In this document: piece by piece, positions 9,201 through 17,841 of the stretch
How positions within the stretch are numbered: position 1 is the stretch's first letter
Layout of the letters: each line of letters begins with the position of its first letter
Assembly (NCBI RefSeq): GCF_001425325.1
Contig: NZ_LMEH01000001.1
Span: forward strand, 1,640,688 to 1,704,687
Origin: Leifsonia sp. Root1293
GTDB lineage: Bacteria > Actinomycetota > Actinomycetes > Actinomycetales > Microbacteriaceae
Length of the DNA: 64,000 nt
Direction: 5' to 3'
Program-made: the position numbers and the translations under genes
Notes under the pieces: model-generated
What the model was told of the DNA's origin: nothing
Databases searched by the model: none
The model's input: the letters and a program-made list of their open reading frames with translations, nothing else

Positions 9201-9773
9201 TCAGTTCGAGCTGGCGGTCTGGACGTTGTCGCGGGACTCCGCGGCCTGGCCCTTCACGTCGTCGACAGCCGAGCTCGCCTCGGCCTTGACGTTGTCCACC
9301 GCATCCGTCGCAGAGTCCTTGACGGCTGCTGCGGCGTTCTGCGCGGGCTCCTTCAGGTCGTCGGCGACGGTCGAGGCGACGTCCTTGACCTCGTCGACGA
9401 GCGGCTGGGCCGCGTCGGTCAGCGTCGTGGTGAGCTGCTTCTCCTTCTCGCTCGGCGGGATCAGCGAGGACAGCAGCCATCCGGCGCCGAACGCGATGAG
9501 CCCGACGGCCAGAGGATTGCCCTTGGCCTTGGCGACCGCACTCTGGGCGGCGCCGGCGACGTTGTCGCCCATGCTGCTCGCATCGTCATGCACGTCGGAG
9601 GCGACACCCATCACGCGGTCACGCACCGATCGCACGGCGTCCTTGGCCTTGTCGGCCTGACGCTGGGCGATCTTCGACGGGTCGACCTTGTCGGCGAGCG
9701 CATCGACATCGCTGCCGAGATTGCGTCGCGTCGCCTCGATATCCGCTCGGATCTGGTCTGGATCGTTCGTCAT
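9201..9773 (-). CDS. DUF3618-domain protein
   Basis: A 190-aa protein with the DUF3618 signature at the N-terminus: DPDQIRADIEATRRNLGSDV and the following DALADKVDPS. One hydrophobic helix lies at about residues 103-120 (NPLAVGLIAFGAGWLLSSLI). The rest is long amphipathic helix rich in Ala, Val, Asp and Lys, like late-embryogenesis-type proteins. Start: ATG 9773, because it overlaps the stop of the upstream gene in ATGA and has a GAGGAG site. It is the third member of a coupled three-gene set and probably sits at the membrane. Confidence 0.85.
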   Translation of the reverse strand: MTNDPDQIRADIEATRRNLGSDVDALADKVDPSKIAQRQADKAKDAVRSVRDRVMGVASDVHDDASSMGDNVAGAAQSAVAKAKGNPLAVGLIAFGAGWLLSSLIPPSEKEKQLTTTLTDAAQPLVDEVKDVASTVADDLKEPAQNAAAAVKDSATDAVDNVKAEASSAVDDVKGQAAESRDNVQTASSN

Positions 9774-10186
9774 CGGTTCTCCTCGTTTCGCTTCAGTGTC
9801 TCTGGAATCTCTTTGACCGTCTCCACGGTCTGGGGCGCACCCTCGACGGATGCGATCGCCTTGCGGCCGGTGACGAAGAGGATCGCCGCGACGATCCCCC
9901 AGATCACTGCGACGACCAGGCCTGACCAGGCGTTGCCGATCAGGTAGCCCAGTCCCCACCATGCGGCCACCGACAGGAAGACGAGGGTGAGCAGGCCGGC
10001 AACGCCGGCTCCGCCGAGCATCCCGGCTCCCTTTCCCGCCCGCTTGGCCGATTCGGAGATCTCCGCCTTGGCGAGCGCGATCTCCTGCCGCATCAGCGTC
10101 GACACGTCACGGGTCACCTCGCTCAGGAGGTCGCCGAGCGACGTCGTCGCTGCCTTCTCCTCTGATGGTGTCGGTAGATCGGTCAT
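9770..10186 (-). CDS. Phage-holin-family (DUF1469-like) membrane protein
   Basis: A 138-aa protein with an N-terminal segment SLGDLLSEVTRDVSTLMRQE and IALAKAEISESAKRAGKG, then two transmembrane helices (about 50-70 and 80-100). This is the Actinobacteriota holin superfamily III / DUF1469 pattern. There is no phage around it, and proteins of this kind are ordinary chromosomal genes in actinobacteria. ATG 10186 overlaps the preceding stop (ATGA) and its own stop overlaps the next start, so the three genes are translationally coupled. Confidence 0.87.
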   Translation of the reverse strand: MTDLPTPSEEKAATTSLGDLLSEVTRDVSTLMRQEIALAKAEISESAKRAGKGAGMLGGAGVAGLLTLVFLSVAAWWGLGYLIGNAWSGLVVAVIWGIVAAILFVTGRKAIASVEGAPQTVETVKEIPETLKRNEENR

Positions 10187-11097
10187 CAGTTGCCGTCTCC
10201 CCACGAGCGCTGCGCGTTGCCGGCGCCGAACTCGTTCGACGAGTCATCGCGCTCAGCCGCAGTATCGTCGCCGAACGCAGGCGCGGTGTCGCTGTCCGGG
10301 CCGGTTCGGGTTCCATCGCCTGTCAGGGCGGAGTACACCGGCGTGGTCGTCGGTGACCCTGATGCCGGCCCACCCGGGGTCGCGTACACGTCGGTGTCGA
10401 GATCGGTTCCCGAGCCTGTCGCGCCGATGGCTCCGGTGGTTCCGACGGATCCTGTGGCAGTCGTTGTGCCCGGGGCACCGACAGCGCCGGTAGTGCCGAC
10501 GGCGAACGGTTCGCTGTACGTGTCGGTGTGCACGTCCGGCGTGACAGCCGGCCGGTACGACGAGGTTCCGGCGGTGCCGTCCGAGGCGTCCGAGTGGTTG
10601 CTCACGGCCGAGCGCGTGATGCGTCCGGCGACGAGGCCGACCACTGCAGCGACGGCGATGAAGGTTCCCGGGCGACGCCTGGCGAAGTTCTTCACCTCGT
10701 CGAGGAGCGACTCGGGATCGCGCTCGTCGAGCCAGCGGGAGATGGAGCTCGCCCGGCTCGAGGCCTGCGACACGAGCTCGGCTGCGAGCCCGCTCGACGA
10801 CGCCTGCGACATCTGGTCGAGGTCGTCTCCGATGGTCCTGAGACCGGCGGCTGCCCGTGACTGCTGGGTGGCGGCCTGCTCGCGCAGTTCGCTCGTCACC
10901 TGTCCGAACAGGTCGGATGCCTGAGACTTCGCCTCCCGGATGACTCCGGATGCCTCATCCTTGGCCGTCGCAGCGACGTTCTTGGTGGAGCCGACGACCT
11001 GGTCCTTGACGTTCGCGGCCTCACCCTTGACCGCGTCAGTGGTTCCCGTCGCGGCACCTCCGGATGCCGGTGAGTCCGTCCGATATGTGTCTGTCAT
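10186..11097 (-). CDS. Membrane-anchored coiled protein, function unknown
   Basis: First gene of the coupled trio (303 aa). Residues 1-95 are Ala/Lys/Asp/Glu-rich amphipathic helix (VKGEAANVKDQVVGSTKNVA, then DEASGVIREAKSQASD), resembling LEA or stress-coat proteins. A short segment ISRWLDERDPESLLDEVKNF is followed by one hydrophobic helix (about residues 142-158). The last 145 residues are Gly/Thr/Pro/Ser-rich low complexity with repeats of TTGAVGAPG type, probably disordered. I do not recognise a named family. Start: ATG 11097 with GAGGAG seven bases before it. A role with its neighbours in envelope stress is inference. Confidence 0.75.
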   Translation of the reverse strand: MTDTYRTDSPASGGAATGTTDAVKGEAANVKDQVVGSTKNVAATAKDEASGVIREAKSQASDLFGQVTSELREQAATQQSRAAAGLRTIGDDLDQMSQASSSGLAAELVSQASSRASSISRWLDERDPESLLDEVKNFARRRPGTFIAVAAVVGLVAGRITRSAVSNHSDASDGTAGTSSYRPAVTPDVHTDTYSEPFAVGTTGAVGAPGTTTATGSVGTTGAIGATGSGTDLDTDVYATPGGPASGSPTTTPVYSALTGDGTRTGPDSDTAPAFGDDTAAERDDSSNEFGAGNAQRSWGDGN

Positions 11098-11283
11098 GGT
11101 GGTTCTCCTCAGTGAACTCGGCGACGGTGGAGGTCGTCTCTCGACCGCCACTCGTCAACGGTGGAGCCAGCATGCGACAGCGGGGGCCGCCTCAAATAGG
11201 GGTTTGCGGATCACTTCTCGGCGGTGTTATAAGCGCCGACGGCGGACCGGGTGGTCGACTCGACTCGGACCGAACGCCCGTCT

Positions 11284-11323
11284 TGTCAACCCCGCGATGA
11301 GCCGCACACCCTCGCTCTACCGT
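11284..11323 (+). promoter_or_regulatory. TGTCAAC box and -10 TACCGT upstream of the phosphatase gene
   Basis: TGTCAAC (11284-11290) and TACCGT (11318-11323) are 27 bases apart. The same spacing to a TANNNT-like box recurs at five other intergenic sites in this window. Transcription would start near 11330, so the protein start at GTG 11375 is favoured over earlier in-frame codons. Confidence 0.5.
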
Positions 11324-11374
11324 TGCTCGTGGACGGACCGGACTACGGGGCGCCGCCCGGGAGGGAGTGAGCCT

Positions 11375-12148
11375 GTGGGCCACCGGACAAGGAACGAGCT
11401 GTGGCTGATCCGCCACGGCGAGAGCGTCGGCAACGTCGCGGCATCCGCTGCGGAGGCAGACGGAGCCGAGGTCATCCCGCTCGACATCAGGGACGCCGAT
11501 GTGCCGCTCTCGCCTGCCGGCGAGCATCAGGCCGGCGCCCTCCGTCCCTGGCTCGCCGAGAGGCGCACTTCCTTGGGGGCAGTCTGGTGTTCGCCGTACA
11601 CCCGCGCACGGGAGACCCTGGCCATAGCCATCGGTGACAGCGAGCTCGCGGCGCCCGTCCACGTGGACGAGCGTCTCCGCGATCGCGAACTGGGAATCCT
11701 CGACCTCCTCACGAGCGATGGTGTGCGCCGCCGGCATCCGGAGGAAGTGGCACGTCGTCGCCACCTCGGCAAGTTCTATCACCGGCCGCCGGGCGGGGAG
11801 TCGTGGGCCGATGTCGTTCTGCGGCTTCGCTCCTTCCTCGCGGATGCCGCCGCCGAGAGCGCCTCCGACGGTGGCCAAGCCGGCCCGTCGGGAGCCGGTT
11901 CAACCCTGATCGTCGCCCACGATGCCATCGTCATGCTGCTGCTGTACATCTGCCTCGACTTCTCCGAAGCCGACCTGCTGGATTTCGCAGAGACGCACAC
12001 TGTGGCGAACGCATCCGTCACCCATCTCGTCAGGGAGTCGCCGGAGCAGCCGTGGCGGCTCGTGGAGTTCTCGAACGTCGACCATCTGGCCGAGGGCGGC
12101 GCCCCGGTCACAGTGCATTCCGGAGACGATGATGTCCAGCCCGAGTGA
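11375..12148 (+). CDS. Histidine phosphatase (phosphoglycerate mutase-like) family protein
   Basis: A 257-aa branch-1 histidine phosphatase. The phospho-accepting histidine is in LWLIRHGESVGN near residue 13, with the partner arginine in the same RHG motif. The second histidine is in TLIVAHDAIVMLLL, and the acid/base Glu is in the RDRELGILD region. The enzyme family removes phosphate from sugars, nucleotides or proteins; the substrate is unknown. Start: GTG 11375 with GGGAGGGA nine bases upstream. The next gene begins 20 bases before this one ends, so the two form an operon. Confidence 0.87.
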   Translation: MGHRTRNELWLIRHGESVGNVAASAAEADGAEVIPLDIRDADVPLSPAGEHQAGALRPWLAERRTSLGAVWCSPYTRARETLAIAIGDSELAAPVHVDERLRDRELGILDLLTSDGVRRRHPEEVARRRHLGKFYHRPPGGESWADVVLRLRSFLADAAAESASDGGQAGPSGAGSTLIVAHDAIVMLLLYICLDFSEADLLDFAETHTVANASVTHLVRESPEQPWRLVEFSNVDHLAEGGAPVTVHSGDDDVQPE

Positions 12149-13013
12149 TGACAGCGGCACGACGCAGGTGGATGAGCGGATGCTGCGTGGGTGGCCGCTG
12201 CCGGCCCCCGGCAACTCCAAGTACAGCCGCGGGCGGATCGCCATCGTCGGCGGCTCAGCTCAGGCCCCCGGCGCGGTCGGGCTGGCGGGAGTCTCGGCAC
12301 TGCGGGTCGGAGCGGGCCGCCTGTCGATGATCGTGCCGCAGGACGTAGCCGTGCCGTTGGCCGTCGCCGTGCCCGAGGCCGGGATCCTCGCATTCGACGG
12401 CGATGAGTTGCCGAGAGACGCCGTCGACGAGATCGCCGGCGCCGACGCCGTACTGCTCGGCCCGGGCCTCACCGATCCGGACGTCACGGTGCGACTGCTC
12501 CGCCGCGTTCTCGAGGTGATCGACGCGGATGCGCGCCTCATCCTCGACGCCTTCGCGCTCGGGGTCCTCTCCCGACTTGCTGAGGAGATCGAGGAGTGGC
12601 CGGCCGGCCTCGTGCTCACGCCCAACCGGGAGGAGGCTGCACTGCTCCTCGACCGGGACGGTGAGGTCGATGACGATGACATCCCGGCGATCGCTGCGCG
12701 GTACGGCGCTGTCGTCACGTGCTACGGCGTGATCAGCAGCGCCGATGGCAGCACCTGGAGAATCGGGGCCGACATTCCCGGCCTGGCGACCTCGGGCAGT
12801 GGGGACGTGCTCGCCGGCGCGATCCTCGGCCTGGCTGCGCGCAGCGAGGATGCCGCCCAGGCGGCGGTGTGGGGGACATTCCTGCATTCCGCGGCCGGAG
12901 AGCGGCTCGTGGCGCGGGTCGGATCCATCGGCTTCCTTGCGCGGGAGATCTCGGAGGAACTCCCCATGATGCTCGAGAAGGTCAGCGGAGGCGCTGAGGG
13001 GAACAGCGCCTGA
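12129..13013 (+). CDS. nnrD: ADP-dependent NAD(P)H-hydrate dehydratase
   Basis: A 294-aa ribokinase-fold enzyme that converts damaged S-NAD(P)HX back to NAD(P)H using ADP. Signature parts are GRIAIVGGSAQAPGAVGLAG near the N-terminus, LLGPGLTDPD, VLTPNREEAALLL, and the nucleotide/active-site loop SGSGDVLAGAILGLAARS with the catalytic aspartate. The usual fused NnrE epimerase domain is absent, so this is a stand-alone dehydratase. Two in-frame ATGs (12129 and 12132) lie inside the end of the phosphatase gene; either may be used. Confidence 0.92.
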   Translation: MMSSPSDDSGTTQVDERMLRGWPLPAPGNSKYSRGRIAIVGGSAQAPGAVGLAGVSALRVGAGRLSMIVPQDVAVPLAVAVPEAGILAFDGDELPRDAVDEIAGADAVLLGPGLTDPDVTVRLLRRVLEVIDADARLILDAFALGVLSRLAEEIEEWPAGLVLTPNREEAALLLDRDGEVDDDDIPAIAARYGAVVTCYGVISSADGSTWRIGADIPGLATSGSGDVLAGAILGLAARSEDAAQAAVWGTFLHSAAGERLVARVGSIGFLAREISEELPMMLEKVSGGAEGNSA

Positions 13014-13028
13014 AGCCGATCGGCCATC

Positions 13029-13067
13029 TGTCAAGGCCTACGCACGAGCCGCCGAAGAGCGTGTACT
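13029..13067 (+). promoter_or_regulatory. TGTCAAG box and -10 TGTACT of a probably leaderless gene
   Basis: TGTCAAG (13029-13035) is followed after 26 bases by TGTACT (13062-13067). The ATG of the alcohol dehydrogenase starts six bases after that hexamer, so the mRNA should be leaderless. There is no TTGACA-like -35 at the usual 17-base distance, which fits an activator-dependent promoter. Confidence 0.5.
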
Positions 13068-13073
13068 CGAGGC

Positions 13074-14249
13074 ATGAGAGCTCTGACATGGCAAGCGACA
13101 GGCAAGGTGAGTGTGGAAGAGGTGCCCGACCCTCGGATCGAGGAACCGACCGATGCGATCGTGCGCATCACATCGACGGCGATCTGCGGCTCGGACCTCC
13201 ACCTCTACGACGTGCTCGGCCCGTTCCTCAGCAAGGGCGACGTGCTCGGCCACGAACCCATGGGGATCGTCGAGGAGGTCGGCTCCGCGGTGACGTCGCT
13301 GTCCGTCGGCGACCGCGTCGTCATCCCCTTCGTGATCGCCTGCGGCGAGTGCTACATGTGCCGGCGCGGGCTCACCACTCAGTGTGAGACGACCCAGAAC
13401 CGCGCGAGCGGCACGGGCGCCGACCTCTACGGGTACACCGAGCTCTACGGCTCCGTGCCGGGAGGACAGGCCGAGTACCTCCGAGTGCGCAGGGCCGATG
13501 CCAACGCCTACAAGGTCGGAGAGGAGCTCGCCGACGACCGGTACCTGTTCCTGAGCGACATCCTCCCCACGGCCTGGCAGGGCGTGCAGTACGCCCAGGT
13601 TCCCGCAGGCGGAACACTGGCGGTCCTCGGCCTCGGGCCCGTCGGGCAGTTCGTCGCCCGCATCGGTCGCCACCTCGGCCACCGCGTGATCGCCATCGAC
13701 CCTGTCGTCGAGCGCCGAGCGATGGCCGAGCGCCACGGGATCGAGACCTTCGACCTCACCGACGACATCGTCGCGCTGATCCAGGACACCACCGAAGGGC
13801 GGGGACCGCATTCGGTGGTCGACGCCGTCGGTCTCGAAGCGCACGGCAACCCCGGAACGGCATTCGTGCAGGCGGCCGTCGGCATCCTTCCGGATGCCGT
13901 CGCGAAGCCGATGATGAAGAAGGCGGGCGTCGATCGCCTCGCCGCGCTGCACCTGGCACTCGACCTCGTGCAGCGGGGTGGCACGGTGTCGCTCAGCGGC
14001 GTCTACGCCGGGGCGGCCGACCCGATGCCGCTGATGAGCATGTTCGACAAGCAGATCTCCCTGCGCATGGGCCAGTGCAACGTCCACACGTGGCGGGATG
14101 AACTGCTGCCCCTCGTCGAGGACCCGAGCGATCCCCTCGGCGTTGAGGACCTCGTCACCCATCGGGTGCGCCTCGATCAGGCGGCCGAGATGTACGACGT
14201 CTTCAAGAAGAAGGAGGACGCATGCATCAAGGTGGTCATCCAGCCGTGA
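13074..14249 (+). CDS. Zinc-dependent alcohol dehydrogenase (formaldehyde dehydrogenase-like)
   Basis: A 391-aa medium-chain dehydrogenase of the group near glutathione-independent formaldehyde dehydrogenase. The catalytic zinc ligands are in ICGSDLHLY and GHEPMGIVEE. The structural zinc is held by four cysteines in the segment starting CGECYMC and ending with QCE (about residues 93-105). The Rossmann motif is LGLGPVGQFVA. The insertion GTGADLYGYTELYGSVPGGQ is typical of this subgroup. Substrate unknown; aldehyde detoxification is a reasonable guess. Monocistronic. Confidence 0.9.
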   Translation: MRALTWQATGKVSVEEVPDPRIEEPTDAIVRITSTAICGSDLHLYDVLGPFLSKGDVLGHEPMGIVEEVGSAVTSLSVGDRVVIPFVIACGECYMCRRGLTTQCETTQNRASGTGADLYGYTELYGSVPGGQAEYLRVRRADANAYKVGEELADDRYLFLSDILPTAWQGVQYAQVPAGGTLAVLGLGPVGQFVARIGRHLGHRVIAIDPVVERRAMAERHGIETFDLTDDIVALIQDTTEGRGPHSVVDAVGLEAHGNPGTAFVQAAVGILPDAVAKPMMKKAGVDRLAALHLALDLVQRGGTVSLSGVYAGAADPMPLMSMFDKQISLRMGQCNVHTWRDELLPLVEDPSDPLGVEDLVTHRVRLDQAAEMYDVFKKKEDACIKVVIQP

Positions 14250-14404
14250 GCCGGGCGGGCTGACCGGCTCGGCAGCCTAGGCCCGCTCGTCGACCGACAG
14301 GTCCATGAGAAGGCAGTCGGGTGGCCTGCGTGTCAATCCCCCAGTCCGGCTTTTCCTGCTGCATCCGCTCGCACATAAGGTGATGCCATGGACGGGCGGC
14401 ACGT

Positions 14405-15268
14405 ATGAGTACGACGAGGCGAGCCCTCGCCGCTCCCCTGCTGCTGGACCGCTATCGACCGCTCTCGCTGATCGCGCGCGGCGGCATGGCGTCGGTGTTC
14501 CGCGGACGCGACGAGTACCTCGGCCGCGACGTGGCCATCAAGGTGTTCAGCGGTGGCAACGATGAGCACATCGAGACCTACCGCGCCGAGCTGCGCATGC
14601 TCGCCGGGCTGAGCCATCACGGAGTCGTCTCCATCGTCGACGCGGGTGTCGACACCTCGGCCCCCGACGACCCGCGTCCTTTCCTCGTCATGCAGTTGGT
14701 GCGCGGCACCACCCTGCGCGACAGGCTGGCGGAGCGCGCCATCTCGGTGCGCGAGATCGGCGAGTTCGGTTACGAGGTGGCCGAGACCCTCGAGTACATC
14801 CATGCGAACGGCGTGATCCACCGCGACATCACGCCCTCGAACGTGATGATCGTGAACTACGGCACGCAGCACGCCCGGGAGAGAGCTGTGCTCACCGACT
14901 TCGGCATCGCGGTGGCCACGGAGTCGGCGGTCTTCCAGTCGGAGAACATCACCGGAACGCCCGCCTATCTCAGCCCGGAGCAGGTGCGCAACCTGCCTCT
15001 CACCACCGCGTCCGACATCTACTCCCTCGGACTCGTCCTTCTGGAGTGCTTCACCCGTACCCGGGCCTTTCCCGGCATCCCCGTCGCGTCGGCCATGGCG
15101 CGCTTGAACAGCGCCCCGGCGATGCCTCCCGAGACCGTGCCCGAACCGTGGCGGTCGCTGATCGATCGCATGACGGCGCGCGATCCCGGCCGGCGCCCCT
15201 CTGCAGCAGAGGTGGGCGGCGAACTGCGCGAGGCCCTGCGCGAGCTTCGGCCCCGACGTCGGTCCTGA
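14405..15268 (+). CDS. Soluble serine/threonine protein kinase
   Basis: A 287-aa Hanks-type kinase domain with no transmembrane helix, PASTA or other sensor domain, so it is cytoplasmic. The Gly loop is IARGGMASVFRG and the ATP lysine is in DVAIKVF. The catalytic loop is HRDITPSNVM and the metal motif is TDFGIAV; the APE-like motif appears as YLSPEQV. The catalytic loop has Thr where most kinases have Lys (HRDxKxxN), which may lower or change activity. A TAAGGT box at 14376-14381 could be its -10. Its 3' end faces the GGDEF gene. Confidence 0.92.
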   Translation: MSTTRRALAAPLLLDRYRPLSLIARGGMASVFRGRDEYLGRDVAIKVFSGGNDEHIETYRAELRMLAGLSHHGVVSIVDAGVDTSAPDDPRPFLVMQLVRGTTLRDRLAERAISVREIGEFGYEVAETLEYIHANGVIHRDITPSNVMIVNYGTQHARERAVLTDFGIAVATESAVFQSENITGTPAYLSPEQVRNLPLTTASDIYSLGLVLLECFTRTRAFPGIPVASAMARLNSAPAMPPETVPEPWRSLIDRMTARDPGRRPSAAEVGGELREALRELRPRRRS

Positions 15269-15330
15269 GCGCTCCCGAGAGGGCGCCGGCGGCCCTGGCA
15301 CCTGCGTCAGATGCGGAGTCAGACGCGGAG

Positions 15331-16725
15331 TCAGGCGACGATGACAGCCGTCGTGCGGTTCTTCCCGGCATTCTTCGAGGAGTACATCGCGGTGTCGGCG
15401 AGGTCGAAGAGCCTGTCGGGCGTGACATCCTGTGACACCCCGGGCGAGTGCACGGCGACGCCGATGCTCGCCGAGACGGTGAACTCCTCGGGAATCCCCT
15501 CGATGGGGGCGCCCACCACGTCACGGAGCCTCTCCGCGACGGCGGATGCGGCGTCGACGTCGGCGTCCTCGCAGATGACGACGAACTCGTCACCTCCGAA
15601 GCGTCCGGCGACATCGCTCGGTCGGATCGTGGAGCGCAGGCGCGCCGCGACCTCACGCAGGACGACGTCGCCCGCCACGTGTCCCAACTCGTCGTTGACT
15701 CTCTTGAAGCCGTCGAGGTCGAGGAAGATCAGCGCGGTCGCGTGGTGGGTGCGCTGTCCGGTCCCGAGAGCCTCTTCGAGCCGCACCTTGAGCAGCTGCC
15801 GGTTCGCCAGCCCCGTGAGCTGGTCGAAGAGCGCCATCCGTTCCAGGCGGCGCTGCAGGCGCACACGGGCCAACGCCTCCGAGGCCTGCCTGGCCACGGC
15901 CTCCTGCAGCCCGATGGCGTTGTCGTCGAAGGTACGGGCCCGGCCGAAATAGCAGAGCACGGCACCGGATACCGCACCCTCGAACGAGAGCGGCGTCGCC
16001 GTCACGGCTTCGAGCCGCGCCGCCTTCAATTCCTCGGCGAGCGCCGGATGCCGATCCCGAACGGCACGGCGGTCGGCGAGCACCACGACCTGCCCGGTAC
16101 GGAGGGCATCGAGCTCCGGCCCGTCCTCGCCACTGGGGCGCTCTCCGGCGACGAGTGCCAGCTCCCCCGTGTCGTCGGCGAGGAGCACGGCGACGGATGC
16201 CGCAGCGAATCCGTCCTTCATGCTCTCGATGACGGCCTCGGCCAGCTCCACCTCCGAACTGCTGGTGACGAAGGCCGACGACGCCCGCTGCAGCACGCGC
16301 ACGCGTTCCTCGGAGGCCTCGGCCCGACGGCGGGAGGTGAGAAGTTCCCGCTCGTAGTTCTGACGATCCGTCGCATCGAAGACAGCCGTGCGGATGAGTC
16401 CGGGGTCATCCCCGGCCTCCGAGACGACGACCGAGTTGACCAGGGTGGCCAGGCTCGTGCCGTCGGCGCGCGTCATGGTGAGGGCGACCTCTTTGATGGA
16501 GCCCTCGAGCAGGAGGACCGGGAGGTACCGCGTCTCGGCGAAGATCTGGCTTCCTCGAGTGAGCAGTTCGGCGAACGGCCGCCCGACCAACTCGGACGCG
16601 GAGTAGCCGGTCCAGTCGAGGAAGGTGCGGTTGACCCGCACGATCGTGCCGTCCGTCGTCAACGACATGTGTCCGCAGGGTGCGTGCTCGTAGAGCTCCT
16701 CGAACGAGGTCTCGAGATCCGTCAT
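15331..16725 (-). CDS. PAS-GAF-GGDEF diguanylate cyclase, RsbP-like sensor partner
   Basis: A 464-aa protein predicted to make cyclic-di-GMP from GTP. An N-terminal PAS domain (about 1-120; FEELYEHAPCGHMSLTTDG) is followed by a short coiled segment, a GAF domain (about 150-285) and a GGDEF domain (about 300-460). The active-site motif is intact (GRFGGDEFVVICED). The allosteric inhibition motif RxxD is present as RPSD five residues before it. Start: ATG 16725, whose four bases overlap the stop of the RsbQ-like hydrolase gene. This coupling and the PAS type indicate that the hydrolase is the upstream signal source. Confidence 0.92.
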   Translation of the reverse strand: MTDLETSFEELYEHAPCGHMSLTTDGTIVRVNRTFLDWTGYSASELVGRPFAELLTRGSQIFAETRYLPVLLLEGSIKEVALTMTRADGTSLATLVNSVVVSEAGDDPGLIRTAVFDATDRQNYERELLTSRRRAEASEERVRVLQRASSAFVTSSSEVELAEAVIESMKDGFAAASVAVLLADDTGELALVAGERPSGEDGPELDALRTGQVVVLADRRAVRDRHPALAEELKAARLEAVTATPLSFEGAVSGAVLCYFGRARTFDDNAIGLQEAVARQASEALARVRLQRRLERMALFDQLTGLANRQLLKVRLEEALGTGQRTHHATALIFLDLDGFKRVNDELGHVAGDVVLREVAARLRSTIRPSDVAGRFGGDEFVVICEDADVDAASAVAERLRDVVGAPIEGIPEEFTVSASIGVAVHSPGVSQDVTPDRLFDLADTAMYSSKNAGKNRTTAVIVA

Positions 16726-17540
16726 CGCAGGAAGCCCTGGATCTCCTTCACGACCTCGTCGGGGCTCGACAGGTTCGGGCAGTGGCCCGTGGCGTCCAGC
16801 ATGACGAAGCGGCTGCCGGGGATCTGCGCGTGCACGAACTCGCCGACGACACGCGGCGCGATGATGTCCTCGGCGCACTGCAGGATCAGCGTGGGAACAA
16901 CGACGTCCCTGAGGTCGTCGCGGTTGTCCGAGCTGAACGTGACCCTGGCGAAGTGGCGCGCGATGGCCGGGTCGATCGTGCAGAAGCTGGCGGTGAGTTC
17001 CTCGCCGAGTTCGGGTCGCCCGCTGTTGCCCATGATGAGGGGCGCGAGGTCAGAGGACCACCCGAGGTAGTTGGCATCGAGGGTGTCGAGCAGAGCGTCG
17101 ATGTCGGCTTGGCTGAATCCGCCCGTGTAGTCGACATCGTCGACGTAGCGCGGTGACGGCCCGACGAGAACCAGCGATCCGAAGCGCGTCGAGTCGTGCG
17201 TCGAGGCCAGAACACCGACCATTGCGCTCACGGAGTGACCGACGTACACTACGTCGCTCAGATCGAGGGTCTCGAGGATCTCGAGCACGTCGTCGGCGTA
17301 GCCGTGAAGCGAGTCGTACTTCGAGCGGTCGTAGGCGCTGAGGTCGGATCCACCGGCACCGACGTGGTCGAAGAGCACCACCCTGTAGTCGTTCTCGAAG
17401 GCCGGGGCGACGAGCCGCCACATCTCCTGGCTGCATCCGAAACCGTGGGCGAAGACGATGGGGCGACCCGCGGGATTCCCCGAGATCTTCACGTTGTTGC
17501 GGCTCAGGACGCTCGCTTCGAGCGGTTGGGTGATCGTCAT
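16722..17540 (-). CDS. RsbQ-like alpha/beta hydrolase
   Basis: A 272-aa alpha/beta hydrolase closely resembling Bacillus RsbQ, which makes or delivers a small ligand to the PAS domain of RsbP. Hallmarks are NNVKISGN near the start, the oxyanion loop FAHGFGCSQEMW, VLFDHVGAGGSDLSAYD, and the nucleophile elbow YVGHSVSAM. The late histidine is in ATGHCPNLS. It is directly coupled (ATGA overlap) to a PAS-containing diguanylate cyclase, the arrangement known for RsbQ-type bipartite sensing modules with varied outputs. AAGGA stands before the ATG. Confidence 0.9.
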   Translation of the reverse strand: MTITQPLEASVLSRNNVKISGNPAGRPIVFAHGFGCSQEMWRLVAPAFENDYRVVLFDHVGAGGSDLSAYDRSKYDSLHGYADDVLEILETLDLSDVVYVGHSVSAMVGVLASTHDSTRFGSLVLVGPSPRYVDDVDYTGGFSQADIDALLDTLDANYLGWSSDLAPLIMGNSGRPELGEELTASFCTIDPAIARHFARVTFSSDNRDDLRDVVVPTLILQCAEDIIAPRVVGEFVHAQIPGSRFVMLDATGHCPNLSSPDEVVKEIQGFLR

Positions 17541-17841
17541 CTCTGGTTCCTTCGGGGGCGGCTCTGCGTGCCCCCGACGAACGCGGGCCTGACTGTTCCC
17601 TCAGTTTAGCGACAAGACGTCGGCGACGGATATGGGAGTCGGTTCGACCCGATCACGGGAGTCTCGGGGGCGCGTTGCCGCTCTCGAGGAGGGCCGGCGC
17701 GCAGACGCCAGGGTGCATCTCCGCCGCTCCTCAGGCTCTCGACCGCGAACCATACAGCATGCGTGCCCGCCATCGGGCCGGTTGCGCCGAGGCCCCCAGC
17801 CGCGCACCATTGACCAACCCCGCCAACGAATCCAAAGGCTC
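17541..17841. other. Intergenic region between divergent rsbQ-like and EAL genes
   Basis: A 301-base gene-free stretch, the longest in the window. A TAAACT box on the minus strand (17603-17608) could serve as the -10 of the hydrolase operon. For the EAL gene no clear promoter stands out. I find no convincing open frame, palindrome or RNA gene in it. Confidence 0.5.

Noticed and set aside
9770-10186. Holin-family protein as a sign of prophage
   Set aside because: No other phage genes, no integrase and no att-like repeats; the gene is part of a conserved-looking chromosomal trio.
15307-15335. Direct repeat of a 12-base unit (TCAGAYGCGGAG) at the end of the GGDEF gene
   Set aside because: Only two and a half copies; too short for a repeat family or attachment site. 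It includes the stop codon of the gene and has no partner elsewhere that I noticed.
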